From Tepidisphaera sp. (lineage in GTDB: Bacteria; Planctomycetota; Phycisphaerae; Phycisphaerales; UBA1924), in assembly GCA_016124375.1 (NCBI GenBank), contig WGNV01000001.1, positions 186,001 to 250,000 of the forward strand: 64,000 bases of DNA, written 5' to 3'. The position numbers and the translations under genes are program-made. Below are positions 26,533 through 35,423 of this stretch, one piece after another; the first letter of the stretch is position 1; each line of letters opens with the position of its first letter. The notes under the pieces are model-generated. The model was not told the DNA's origin and searched no databases. It worked only from the letters and a program-made list of their open reading frames with translations.

Positions 26533-27743
26533 CGCCGCTGCCGGTGCTGCTCGCCGCTCAACTGGCGACTCAATGGGCCGGGGCGCCCGCGCCCGAGGCG
26601 ATGGCGCTCAGCATGGTGGCCATCACCTCGCAGGTGATGCCCGCGCAGCCCGGGGTGCCGCAGCCCGCGCCGGGCGAGCACGGCCAGCCCGCCCCGGCAC
26701 CGGCGGACGAAACCCCGCCCGCGGGTCCGGTCGCCACCGAACCCGCGCCGCCCGAGGGGCATCTGACGGCTTCGAACGCGCCAGCCGCGGACGAGATGAC
26801 GCCCGAGCTCGACCAATCGGTCACGCGTGGGCTGGCGGCTCTGGCCCGGATGCAAAACGTCGACGGCTCGTGGGGCGAGTCGACGTACGGCCGCACAGTG
26901 GCCGTGACGTCGCTGGCGTGCCTGGCGTTCATGGCGGATGGCAACCTGCCCGGACGCGGGGCGTACGCCGACAACGTCTCCAAGGGGCTGGCGTACATCC
27001 TGGCCAACTGCAACGAGACCGGGCTCATCGCTACCGCCAGCGCCAACAGCCCGATGTACGGGCACGGGTTTGCGACGCTCTTCCTGGGCGAGATCTACGG
27101 CATGACGCAGGGCGGGGGCGACACGCAACTGGCCGAGCAGGTGCACGCGGCCCTGGTGCGCGCGACGCGGCTCATCGAGAGCACGCAGAACGACGAAGGC
27201 GGCTGGCGCTACAACCCCGCGCCGCAGGACGCCGATGTGTCGGTCACCATCTGCCAGATCATGGCGCTGCGCTCGGCCCGCAACGCGGGGCTGGACATCC
27301 CCAAGGGCACGATCGACCGCGCGGTCGCGTATGTGCGGGGCTGCCAGAACCCCGATGGCGGGTTCCGATATCAATCGATGGGCGGGCCCAGCGCCTGGCC
27401 CAGGTCGGCCGCGGGCGTGGCGAGTTTGCAGTACGCCGGCATTTATAAGGACCGGGCGATCACCAGCGGGATTTCGTATCTGTTCACCAACGCCCTGCCC
27501 GGGCAGCAGGCCGGGCAGGCGGTGCATTACTTCTATGGGCAGTATTACGCGGTGCAGGCGTGCTTTTTGGCGGGGGGCGATACCTGGGCCCGCTGGTGGC
27601 CCCTGATCCGGCGTGAGCTGCTGGCGAGCCAACTGGGCGACGGGCACTGGGCGGACCAGAGCGCGGGCGATGATTACGGGACGGCCATGGCGCTGATTGT
27701 GCTGCAAATGCCCAAGCGCTATCTGCCGATCTTTCAGAAATGA
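26529..27743 (+). CDS. Prenyltransferase/squalene-oxidase repeat protein
   Basis: A 404-residue protein with an alpha/alpha-toroid fold typical of squalene cyclase and prenyltransferase repeats. After a hydrophobic start and a Pro/Ala-rich linker (to about residue 85), repeats with the QNxDGSWG pattern appear: LARMQNVDGSWGE, STQNDEGGWRY, GCQNPDGGFRY and LGDGHWADQS. The DxDD motif of true squalene-hopene cyclases is not visible, so it is probably a binding or structural relative rather than a cyclase. ATGA overlap with both neighbours. The location (cytoplasmic versus periplasmic) is unclear; the hydrophobic N-terminus may be a signal. Confidence 0.8.
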   Translation: MTPLPVLLAAQLATQWAGAPAPEAMALSMVAITSQVMPAQPGVPQPAPGEHGQPAPAPADETPPAGPVATEPAPPEGHLTASNAPAADEMTPELDQSVTRGLAALARMQNVDGSWGESTYGRTVAVTSLACLAFMADGNLPGRGAYADNVSKGLAYILANCNETGLIATASANSPMYGHGFATLFLGEIYGMTQGGGDTQLAEQVHAALVRATRLIESTQNDEGGWRYNPAPQDADVSVTICQIMALRSARNAGLDIPKGTIDRAVAYVRGCQNPDGGFRYQSMGGPSAWPRSAAGVASLQYAGIYKDRAITSGISYLFTNALPGQQAGQAVHYFYGQYYAVQACFLAGGDTWARWWPLIRRELLASQLGDGHWADQSAGDDYGTAMALIVLQMPKRYLPIFQK

Positions 27744-28945
27744 GCGATATGTTCCGCGTTGCCGCCCTGGCTCTGCTCTCCGTGTGCGCCCCGGCCCTGG
27801 CAGGCCAGGGCGACGAGGAGACCATCCCGCGCGTGCTGCTGGACAGTGATCTGCGTGCGTCGACCGTGCGCCTGGTGTCGATCGGGCCCGACTCGGTCAG
27901 CGTGCGCGACCAGAACGGCAAGCCCGTGACCTACGAACGCCGCCAGGTCGCGGCCATTCTGCCGGTGATCGAGGGCACCGCCTCGCTGGGCGAGAGCACC
28001 GAGCGGGCCGATGCGCCTCCCGAGCACAGCGCCCCGCTCGGGCGCCTCGAGCTGGTCATGGGCGAGCAGTTGCCGGGGATGCTCTCCTCCAAGCCCGGGC
28101 AGGGCGACCGATTGGCCTGGGAGAGTCACCTGTGGGGGCGCGTCGAGCTGCCCCTGGAGCGGGCGGCGTTTGTGCTGCTGCAGCCCGAATCGGCGTATGC
28201 GACCCGACGTCCCACCGGCAGCGCGGACGTGGCGGTGCTGGCCAATGGGGACACGATCGAGGGCTTCGTCTCCTCGCTCGGACCGTCGCTGCGCATCGAG
28301 CGCGATCACAAGGTGACGCAGCTGCCCCCGGAGCGCGTGGTGAGCGTGATCTTCGCCAACCCGCCCGAGAAGCCCAAGGGGGCGTGGGTGTGGCTGCACG
28401 ACGGATCGGCGGTGGGCGTCACAGGGCTGGAACTCTCGTCCGGGGGCGAACTCAAGCTGGCCGGGCTGGGAGCCGCGGCTCTTCGCGCGGGCGAACTGCG
28501 GGCGATCGTCTTCGACGCTGGCCGACTCACGCCGCTGAGCGGGCTGCCGATGCAACTGGGCCCATCCGACCCTGCCCGGCGGTGGACCAGGCCCCCGATC
28601 GTGGGCGACGCCCGCCAATCACCCGCGTTCGCGGCTGACATCGAGCTGCCCGGGCCGATGAGCGTGCGCTTCACGCTGCCCAAGGGCGCGACCCGCGTGG
28701 GCGGGCGGGCGGAACTGCCCGCCAACTGCCGCGTGTGGGGAGATTGCGAGCTGCTGGTGGGCGTGCTTGGCGGCAAGCCGACGCGGATTCGCCTGAACAG
28801 CGAAACGCCCGAGGTGGATTTCAGCGTGGACATCGCCGGCGCGGGGGGCGACACGCTGGAGATTTCGATCGACCCCGGGCCCAGCGGGCCGGTGCAGGAC
28901 CGGGTGGTGCTGAGGCGCCCGGTGGTGCGCATTGGGCGGCAGTGA
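27740..28945 (+). CDS. Exported beta-rich protein, last gene of the overlapping operon
   Basis: A 401-residue exported protein with a signal peptide (1-22, ALAGQ). It contains two or three small beta modules of LSm/SLA1-like style, for example VLANGDTIEGFVSSLGPSL and a WVWLHDGSAVGVTGLEL segment, and a C-terminal 120-residue domain (SPAFAADIELPGPMSVRF ... GDTLEISIDPG) that recalls NPCBM/NEW2 carbohydrate-binding modules. I infer a cell-wall or polysaccharide contact. It overlaps the previous gene by 4 bp and is followed by a heptamer array and the convergent mraY. Confidence 0.65.
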   Translation: MSDMFRVAALALLSVCAPALAGQGDEETIPRVLLDSDLRASTVRLVSIGPDSVSVRDQNGKPVTYERRQVAAILPVIEGTASLGESTERADAPPEHSAPLGRLELVMGEQLPGMLSSKPGQGDRLAWESHLWGRVELPLERAAFVLLQPESAYATRRPTGSADVAVLANGDTIEGFVSSLGPSLRIERDHKVTQLPPERVVSVIFANPPEKPKGAWVWLHDGSAVGVTGLELSSGGELKLAGLGAAALRAGELRAIVFDAGRLTPLSGLPMQLGPSDPARRWTRPPIVGDARQSPAFAADIELPGPMSVRFTLPKGATRVGGRAELPANCRVWGDCELLVGVLGGKPTRIRLNSETPEVDFSVDIAGAGGDTLEISIDPGPSGPVQDRVVLRRPVVRIGRQ

Positions 28946-28957
28946 TCTCTTCCCTGG

Positions 28958-28985
28958 TGCCTAGCGCCTGATTCCTAGTGCCTTC
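28958..28985. repeat. Four-unit heptamer array between convergent genes
   Basis: Four 7-bp units with a shared central CCT (TGCCTAG, CGCCTGA, TTCCTAG, TGCCTTC) fill almost the whole gap between the stops at 28945 and 28986. Same style as 14106-14126. Confidence 0.6.
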
Positions 28986-30149
28986 CTACCTCACCTTGAT
29001 CGACCCCAGGGCGATGATCACGAGGATGACCGAGACGATCCAGAGTCTGGAGACGACCTGGGGCTCGGGCCAGCCGCAGAGGTGCAGGTGGTGGTGATAG
29101 GGCGCGACCTTGAAGATGCGTTTGCCCCCGGTGCTCTTGAAGTAGGCCACCTGCATGACGACCGAGAGGATTTCGAAGAGGAACACGCTGCTCATGATGA
29201 GCACGACGACTTCCTGGCGGGTGACGAGGGCGACGTAACCGATGATGCCGCCGAGCGCGAGGGCGCCGGTGTCGCCCATGAAGACCTGGGCGGGAGAGCA
29301 GTTCCACCACAGGAAGCCCAGGCAGGCCCCGCCGGTGGCCGCGGCGAGCACGGCGACTTCTTCGGCGCCCGGGATGTATGGCACGAAGAGGTACTGGGCC
29401 AGGCCCTGATTGCCCGCGACGAGCGCGAGGACGACGAGTCCGATGCACACGATGGCGCTGATGCCCCCGGCCAGGCCGTCCATGCCATCGGTGATGTTCA
29501 CGGCGTTGCTCATGCCGGTGATCATGAGGACGGCGACGAGGATGAAGATGCCCGAGCCCATGAAGTAGAGGGACGGGTTGAGCTGGCCCGCGTCGATGTA
29601 GGTCTTCTGGAAGGGAAGATTGAGCACGTGGCGAAGGTCGTGCTCGCCGGTGCCTTGGCGCAGCAGGAACCAGCCGACCAGGAGGCCCAGGCCGAACTGA
29701 AAGGCGAGCTTCTCCCAGCCGTAGAGCCCTTGGCGCGAGCCGCTGCCACGGCGTTTTTCGGTGAGCTTGAGCCAGTCGTCAAACCCGCCGAGCACGGCGA
29801 GCCAGACGGTGACGACCAGGCCGAGGTAGACGTAGACCTCGCGGATGTCGGCGAGCAGGAAGGTGCTGGCGACGATGGAGCCGACGATGAGGATGCCGCC
29901 CATGGTGGGGACGTTGGCCTTGCCCCCGGCGTGGGTGCGCAGGGCCTCGGCGTCTGTCGCGCCGGCGTCGCCGATCTTCTGCAAGAGCAGCCAGCGGATG
30001 GTGCGCTTGCCCAGCAGCACGACCAGCAGGAACGACAGCCCGGCGGCCGACAGCGCCCGGAACTGGATCTGGTCGAGCGCACGGAACAGCCAATAGACCT
30101 GGTGCTCCACCAGCCAGTTGCGGCACCATGTCAGCAGCAGGTAGAGCAT
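28986..30149 (-). CDS. mraY: MraY, phospho-N-acetylmuramoyl-pentapeptide transferase
   Basis: A 387-residue polytopic inner-membrane enzyme that makes lipid I from UDP-MurNAc-pentapeptide and undecaprenyl phosphate. About ten TM helices. Family motifs are complete: NVPTMGG, GFDDWLK (Asp pair), NAVNITDGMDGL, VFMGDTGALALGG and a PYHHHLHLCGWPE loop (usually P-I-HHHFE-x-x-GW-x-E). An N-terminal extension of about 30 residues with an amphipathic HQVYWLFRALDQIQFRAL stretch is longer than in E. coli. It starts 3 bp after murF stops and is the last gene of the murE-murF-mraY unit. Confidence 0.95.
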   Translation of the reverse strand: MLYLLLTWCRNWLVEHQVYWLFRALDQIQFRALSAAGLSFLLVVLLGKRTIRWLLLQKIGDAGATDAEALRTHAGGKANVPTMGGILIVGSIVASTFLLADIREVYVYLGLVVTVWLAVLGGFDDWLKLTEKRRGSGSRQGLYGWEKLAFQFGLGLLVGWFLLRQGTGEHDLRHVLNLPFQKTYIDAGQLNPSLYFMGSGIFILVAVLMITGMSNAVNITDGMDGLAGGISAIVCIGLVVLALVAGNQGLAQYLFVPYIPGAEEVAVLAAATGGACLGFLWWNCSPAQVFMGDTGALALGGIIGYVALVTRQEVVVLIMSSVFLFEILSVVMQVAYFKSTGGKRIFKVAPYHHHLHLCGWPEPQVVSRLWIVSVILVIIALGSIKVR

Positions 30150-30152
30150 GCG

Positions 30153-31616
30153 TCAGCGCTTCGCCACCGGGGGCCCGCCCTTGTCGGGTTTCACCTCGGC
30201 CCCCGCGAGCATCGGAGGCGATATCGCCTTGCGGGCGTCGATGATCCGCTCCAGCCCCATCCTGCGCGAACCCTTGAGCAGCACGACATCACCCGGGCGC
30301 AGCAGGCCCGCCGCCCGGGCGGCCCCAGGGCCTTCAACATCTTCCAGCAGCGTCACACGCTCGGCGGAGAGGGTGCGCATCGCGCGGTCGGCGGCGAACA
30401 GGCTGAGCCGGCCGACCAGGATGACATGATCGGCCCACGTGCACGCCCCCAGCGCCTCGCCCACTTCGCGGTGCAGGTCCGGGGCTTGCTCCCCCAGTTC
30501 GAGCATGTCGCCCAGCACGACCACGCGCCGAACGCCGGGCACGCTGCCGAAGACTTCGCCGAAGGTCTTGAGAGCCGCGAGGACGGACTCGGGGTTGGCG
30601 TTGTACGCGTCGTTGATGAATCGAACCCCGCCCGCGGCGATCTGCTCCAGGCGCATCGGCGGGCCGCTGGCGCCGGCCAGGCCCTTTTCGATCTCCTCTT
30701 GAGCGACGCCCAGCCGGCGTGCGACCGCGACGGCGGCGGCGGCGTTGCTGGCGTTGTGCAGCCCCAGCAGCGGCAGGCTGAACCAGGTGCGCCCGTTCAG
30801 ACACAACCGCAGCCCATCGGGGGTCTGCTCGGTGGAGGTGAGGCGCAGGTCCGCCTTTTCGCTGAAGCCGAACGACAGCATCTGCCGCCCCTCGCCCGCG
30901 ATGAGGGGCCTGGCGCTCTCCATGAGCCCGGGCGCGTCGGCGTTGACGATCGCCACGCCGGACCTCTTAAGGCCCGTGAGCAGGCTGACTTCTTCCTGCA
31001 CCACCCCCTGCAACGAGTGCAGCCCTTCCAGGTGCTCGCGCCCGATGCTGGTGATGACGGCGATGTCGGGCTCGATGGCCCGCGTCAGGGGCAATATCTC
31101 CCCCGGGGCGTTGGTCCCCACTTCGCACACCAGATATTGGTCGCCCCGCTTGGCGTTGAGAATCGTCAGCGGCACGCCCACGGCGTTGTTGAAACTCTTC
31201 GGAGAGGCCGTGCCCCGCAGCGTGCGCCCCAGGACTTGATGAATCAGATTCACCGTCGTCGTCTTGCCGTTGGAGCCCCCCACCGCGATCACGCGCGTGG
31301 TGTCGAGCGTGCGCCGGTAGGCCTGGGCCAGCTTGAGTAGCGCCTGGCCGGTATCTGCGACCAGCAGCACCGGCACGCCCACCTTGCCCGCGGCCTTGGC
31401 GTCGCTGACGACGACCATGCCCGCCCCCGCCCGCACCGCGCCATCGACAAACGCGTGCCCGTCGTGCTTCTCGCCCTTGATGGCGATGAATACCTGCCCG
31501 GGGCGGATGGTGCGTGAGTCGATGCTCACGCCCTCGATCGGGCCAGCGCCCTCGGGCCGGGCCAGCCAGGTGCCCCCGCACACGCCCTTGATGTGTTCGA
31601 GCGTCCAGAAGGTCAT
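30153..31616 (-). CDS. murF: MurF, UDP-MurNAc-tripeptide:D-Ala-D-Ala ligase
   Basis: A 487-residue cytoplasmic Mur ligase that adds D-Ala-D-Ala to UDP-MurNAc-tripeptide. It has the Mur-ligase N-domain (VSIDSRTIRPGQVFIAIKG at about 30-48), the ATP loop GSNGKTT at 114-120, SPKSFNNAVGVPL (typical of MurF), GTNAPGEI, and a C-terminal domain with NDAYNANPESVLAAL and LGDMLELG. It overlaps murE by the ATGA pattern at 31613-31616, pointing to coupled translation. Confidence 0.95.
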   Translation of the reverse strand: MTFWTLEHIKGVCGGTWLARPEGAGPIEGVSIDSRTIRPGQVFIAIKGEKHDGHAFVDGAVRAGAGMVVVSDAKAAGKVGVPVLLVADTGQALLKLAQAYRRTLDTTRVIAVGGSNGKTTTVNLIHQVLGRTLRGTASPKSFNNAVGVPLTILNAKRGDQYLVCEVGTNAPGEILPLTRAIEPDIAVITSIGREHLEGLHSLQGVVQEEVSLLTGLKRSGVAIVNADAPGLMESARPLIAGEGRQMLSFGFSEKADLRLTSTEQTPDGLRLCLNGRTWFSLPLLGLHNASNAAAAVAVARRLGVAQEEIEKGLAGASGPPMRLEQIAAGGVRFINDAYNANPESVLAALKTFGEVFGSVPGVRRVVVLGDMLELGEQAPDLHREVGEALGACTWADHVILVGRLSLFAADRAMRTLSAERVTLLEDVEGPGAARAAGLLRPGDVVLLKGSRRMGLERIIDARKAISPPMLAGAEVKPDKGGPPVAKR

Positions 31617-33214
31617 GTGGTGGCTCCCGCGCGGGCCATGCCGCCCCGCTCGCGGAGCGCCGCCCGCGCCACCTCGCGATCGTCAAAGTGCGTGCGGATC
31701 GTCCCGCCATTGCCGTCGGGAAGAATCTGCTCGGTCTCGTGCCCCTTGCCGGCGACCACCACCACATCGCCCGGCTGGGCGTTCTCGATCGCGTGCCGGA
31801 TCGCCCGGGCCCGATCGGCCTGCACGCTCACCTTGGCGCGGTTGGCCGGGGTGATGCCCGCGAGAATCTGGTCGATGATGTCGCCCGGGCGTTCGGTGCG
31901 CGGGTTGTCGCTGGTCACGATGACGACATCGGCCAGTTCGCTGGCCGCGGCTCCCATGCGGGGCCGCTTGCTGGTGTCGCGATCGCCCCCGCAGCCGAAG
32001 ACCGCCCACAGGCGTCCCGCAGGCCCGCCCCCTTCGGCGCTGCCCGCGGCCGCCCACACCCGCCCGCCCGCGTGGCGCCGTCCGGGCATCTGCCCGCCCA
32101 CCTCCGCCAGCACGTTGCGCAGCGAGTCGTCGCTGTGGGCGTAGTCCACGAACACGCTGATCTCGTCGCCCGGGGCGCTCACGCTCTCCAGGCGCCCGGG
32201 CGGGGCCTTGAGTTCGTTGCAGGCGTCCAGCAGGTCATGTGCGGAGACGCCCATCTCGTGGGCGGCGCACGCGGCCTCAAGCAGGTTCATGGCGTTGTAG
32301 CGTCCGATGAGCCCGACGCGGGGCTCGATGTGTCCCCAGGGACCGCTGAGCCGCAAACGCATGCCCCACAGGCCCATCTCGAGGATCTCGCACGTGGCCG
32401 AGGCCTTGGCGTGCGTGCCGGGCTCCAGCAGGGCGCAGGCGATGACCCGCGATTTGCAGTCGCGAAGCATGCGGGCGGACGCCGGGTCGGCAGCGTTGAC
32501 GACCGCCAGGCCGGTCGGCGGCAGCAGTTCGAAGAGGCGAGCTTTGGCGCCGGCGTAGGCCTCCATGGTCTTGTGATAGTCGAGGTGATCGCCCGTGAGA
32601 TTGGTGAAGACCCCGACGCGGATGGCCAGCCCATCGGCGCGTTTCTGATCCAGGGCGTGGCTGGAGACCTCGAGCGCGGCGGCCCGCACGCCCGCCTCGG
32701 CCATGACGCCGATGGAACGGCTGAGCTCCAGGGCCGGGGGCGTGGTCATCGCGGCCGGGCCGACCTCGACGCCATCGTCGACGACGACGGTGCCGATGAG
32801 CCCGCAGCGGACCCCGGCGTGGTTGAGCAGTTGCCAGATGAGATAGGTGGTGGTGGTCTTGCCGTTGGTGCCGGTGACACCCATGAGCGCCACGCGCGAA
32901 CTGGGGTTGCCGTAGAACCGCTCGCCCAGCAGGGCGGTCGCCAGCGCGATGTCCGGGGCGTGCAGCACGGGCACGCCCGGAAGCGCGTGCTCGCGGGCCA
33001 GCACCGGGTCGTCGGTGAGCACGGCCACCGCCCCGGCCTGCACCGCGGCCCGGACGAAGCGATTGCCGTCGGCCTTCAGCCCACCCCGGGCGATGAACAG
33101 CGAGCCGGGCACGACGGTGCGGCTGTCCTCGGTGAGGTCGCACACGCGCACCGCCCCGGGCGCGGGCACATCGCCCGACACATCCATGCCACGCAGCAGT
33201 TCGGCCAAGTCCAT
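31613..33214 (-). CDS. murE: MurE, UDP-MurNAc-L-Ala-D-Glu:meso-DAP ligase
   Basis: A 533-residue cytoplasmic Mur ligase adding the third peptide residue. GTNGKTTTTYL at 115-125 is the ATP loop; TTPPALELSRSIG and LEVSSHALDQKR are MurE-specific; DNPR at 436-439 is the motif that selects meso-diaminopimelate. After VFVDYAHSDDSLRNVL (355-369) about 30 extra Gly/Arg-rich residues precede the usual LWAVFGCGGDRD strand. I start at ATG 33214, which has GGAGG 7 bp ahead; the open frame to 33307 lacks family similarity. There is no ftsI upstream, unlike classical dcw clusters. Confidence 0.95.
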   Translation of the reverse strand: MDLAELLRGMDVSGDVPAPGAVRVCDLTEDSRTVVPGSLFIARGGLKADGNRFVRAAVQAGAVAVLTDDPVLAREHALPGVPVLHAPDIALATALLGERFYGNPSSRVALMGVTGTNGKTTTTYLIWQLLNHAGVRCGLIGTVVVDDGVEVGPAAMTTPPALELSRSIGVMAEAGVRAAALEVSSHALDQKRADGLAIRVGVFTNLTGDHLDYHKTMEAYAGAKARLFELLPPTGLAVVNAADPASARMLRDCKSRVIACALLEPGTHAKASATCEILEMGLWGMRLRLSGPWGHIEPRVGLIGRYNAMNLLEAACAAHEMGVSAHDLLDACNELKAPPGRLESVSAPGDEISVFVDYAHSDDSLRNVLAEVGGQMPGRRHAGGRVWAAAGSAEGGGPAGRLWAVFGCGGDRDTSKRPRMGAAASELADVVIVTSDNPRTERPGDIIDQILAGITPANRAKVSVQADRARAIRHAIENAQPGDVVVVAGKGHETEQILPDGNGGTIRTHFDDREVARAALRERGGMARAGATT

Positions 33215-33418
33215 CGCGCCTCCGTGACTGACGCAACGGTATCGGCAAAACCGGGCCCGCGCCCGCAAGACCGGCGTGGACGGCGCGCGTGACCGGCCCG
33301 GGCCCAAACACCCGCCGTCAATCGCGACGGTCGGCTACCCTCGACCTCGATCGAGCGGGCGGCGATCGGATCGCGCCCAATCTCCAACGACCCCAAGGCC
33401 CCCAGCGAGACTCACCCC

Positions 33419-34201
33419 ATGGCCGGCGCCCACACCACCCTCGAACACGCCGAACATGCCGCCCACAGCGGGGGGCACGCCGGACACGGCGCGGGCCGCA
33501 ATGGCAAGCTCTTCGGCGTCACGATGGCCCTGATCGGCGTGCTGATCGCGCTGAGCGGGGCGCTGGTGGGCTCGGAGCGGAACGAACTGACGCGGGCGAT
33601 GATCGAGCAGACCCAGGCCCACGCGAACTGGACGAGCGCGAGCACCAAGTACCGGTTCATCCTGGTGGAGCTCGAAAAGCAGCGGGGCAAGGCCGCCAAG
33701 ATCGAAAGCATGCCCAAATCGATGGAGGAGGGCTGGTCGCCCACTGAACGCCTGATCGAACTCGCGGGGGATTACCGCGAGGAGCGGAGCCTGTCCAAGG
33801 CCTGGGAGGAGAGCTACAAGCCCGTGGTGGACGCGCACTTTGACGCCGCCGAGGGATTCGAACACGCCCAGCTGGTGGCGGAGGTGGGGATCGTGGTGGC
33901 GTCGCTGGCGGTGCTGCTGGGCAGCCGTGCGGCGTGGGGGGTGTCGGTGGCGCTGGCGCTGCTCTGCCTGGGCCAGATCGGACGGACGTACTTCACGACC
34001 GAGCACGCTCTGCACGACGCCATGGTGCGTGTGCACCAGACCGAACGGGACTTCGAAGATCTGCGGGCGGGCCACCTCGGCGCCAACCAGGACGAACAGG
34101 CCATCGAACGCCTTGACCCGGACGGGGCGATCCGGGCCGCGATCAAGGCGCGCCGGGCAAAGGTCGCCCCGGCGCCAGAGCAGAAGTCTCACGCCAAGTG
34201 A
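33419..34201 (+). CDS. DUF4337-like membrane protein
   Basis: A 260-residue inner-membrane protein that matches the DUF4337 pattern: a His-rich N-terminus (EHAEHAAHSGGHAGHG), one TM helix at about 31-51, a coiled soluble middle with QTQAHANWTSASTKYRFILVE, and two further TM helices at about 160-200. A charged tail ends it. Function is unknown in the family. Divergent from murE, with about 200 bp between the starts. It converges on queA across a short GC hairpin. Confidence 0.7.
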   Translation: MAGAHTTLEHAEHAAHSGGHAGHGAGRNGKLFGVTMALIGVLIALSGALVGSERNELTRAMIEQTQAHANWTSASTKYRFILVELEKQRGKAAKIESMPKSMEEGWSPTERLIELAGDYREERSLSKAWEESYKPVVDAHFDAAEGFEHAQLVAEVGIVVASLAVLLGSRAAWGVSVALALLCLGQIGRTYFTTEHALHDAMVRVHQTERDFEDLRAGHLGANQDEQAIERLDPDGAIRAAIKARRAKVAPAPEQKSHAK

Positions 34202-34225
34202 GCCCCCCTCGTCGCGTGCGGGGGC
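34202..34225. terminator. GC hairpin between convergent genes
   Basis: GCCCCC / GGGGGC stem with a 12-nt loop, just after the stop at 34201. No U-run; weak terminator candidate. Confidence 0.35.
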
Positions 34226-34235
34226 GCCGTCGCCA

Positions 34236-35423
34236 TCAGATGACCAGCATGGCATCGCCGAAGCTGTAGAACCGGTACCGGGCGGCGACCGCCTGGCGGT
34301 AGAGCTCGACCAGGTCGGGCGCACCCCCGGGCAGCATGGCCGCGACCAGGGCCATGAGCGTCGACCGGGGCAGGTGGAAGTTGGTGAACAGCCCGTCCAC
34401 CCATTTCCAGCGATAGCCGGGGGTGATCAGCAGCCTGGTATCCAGCCACTGCCCGCCCGTGAGTTCGCCCTGTTCGGCCCGCTGAGCAAACGACTCGAGC
34501 GTGCGGCAACTGGTGGTGCCAAGCGCGATCACCCGCCCGCCCCGCTCGCGCGTCGCCCGCACCGCGCGGATCGCCTCGTCGGACATCGTGCACCATTCGC
34601 GATGGATCGGGTGATCCTCGACAAACTCGGTCTCGACCGGGCGGAAGGTGCCGCTGCCGACCTGGAGCACGACCTCGGCGATCTCGACCCCGGCGTCCTT
34701 GAGCCCGGTGAGCACGCGGGATGTCAGGTGAAGCCCGGCGGTCGGGGCCGCCACCGAGCCCGCCTGCTCGGCCTGGGGCGTGCCCCCCGCGAAGACGGTC
34801 TGATACCGGGCGCGATCCGCGGCTTCGTTCGCACCCTCCTCGTGGGCCTTGCGGGCCCGCAGGATGTAAGGGGGCAGGGGCGTCGAACCGAGGTGGTCAA
34901 GCAGTTGGCGGGTGGTCATGGTCGGCTCGGAGCCGGATGAGCACCGGACGCGTACGACCCACGCCCCGGGCTCGGCCTCCCACTTGTGTTTCAGTTCGAG
35001 CATCGCGTGGTGCCCGCCAAAGTCCGCCGCCCCCTCGCAGGCGTTGAGCCTCACCAACACCCCGGGCTTGAGGCGCTTGCCCTGAAGCATGACGACCCAG
35101 GAATCGGCGACCTCGTCCACCCCGCGCGACGCCCCGGGACCTACGACGTATTGGGACTCGGTGCCGAGGAACAGGCCCTCGACGCGCCCTGCGGTGTCCT
35201 CGCGCACGCCCGACAGGCGGGCCGGCAGCACGCGGGTCACGTTGAGGACCAGCAGATCCCCCGGCTTGAGCAGCGTGGGCAGCGCGCTCACGACGCGGTG
35301 CTGCACGCGCGAGGGGTGGGACCGCGGAACGACCATCAGGCGCGCGGCGTCCCGCGGCTCGGCGGCCTGGGTGGCGATGAGATCGCCGGGGAGCTCGTAA
35401 TCAAGATCCGAAGTCTTCAGCAA
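34236..35423 (-). CDS. queA: QueA, SAM:tRNA ribosyltransferase-isomerase
   Basis: A 395-residue cytoplasmic enzyme that transfers the ribosyl part of SAM to preQ1 in tRNA to make epoxyqueuosine. The N-terminus LKTSDLDYELPGDLIATQ and later GAPTAGLHLT-type VAAPTAGLHLTSRVL, HREW (HPIHREWCTM), ALGTTSCRTLES and TNFHLPRSTLMALVAA are family hallmarks. The start codon is TTG at 35423, which places the first residues exactly as in other QueA proteins. No other queuosine gene is nearby. Confidence 0.95.
   Translation of the reverse strand: MLKTSDLDYELPGDLIATQAAEPRDAARLMVVPRSHPSRVQHRVVSALPTLLKPGDLLVLNVTRVLPARLSGVREDTAGRVEGLFLGTESQYVVGPGASRGVDEVADSWVVMLQGKRLKPGVLVRLNACEGAADFGGHHAMLELKHKWEAEPGAWVVRVRCSSGSEPTMTTRQLLDHLGSTPLPPYILRARKAHEEGANEAADRARYQTVFAGGTPQAEQAGSVAAPTAGLHLTSRVLTGLKDAGVEIAEVVLQVGSGTFRPVETEFVEDHPIHREWCTMSDEAIRAVRATRERGGRVIALGTTSCRTLESFAQRAEQGELTGGQWLDTRLLITPGYRWKWVDGLFTNFHLPRSTLMALVAAMLPGGAPDLVELYRQAVAARYRFYSFGDAMLVI

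Noticed and set aside
29082-31340. A 752-codon open frame on the plus strand
   Set aside because: Antisense to mraY and murF, which have complete family motifs.
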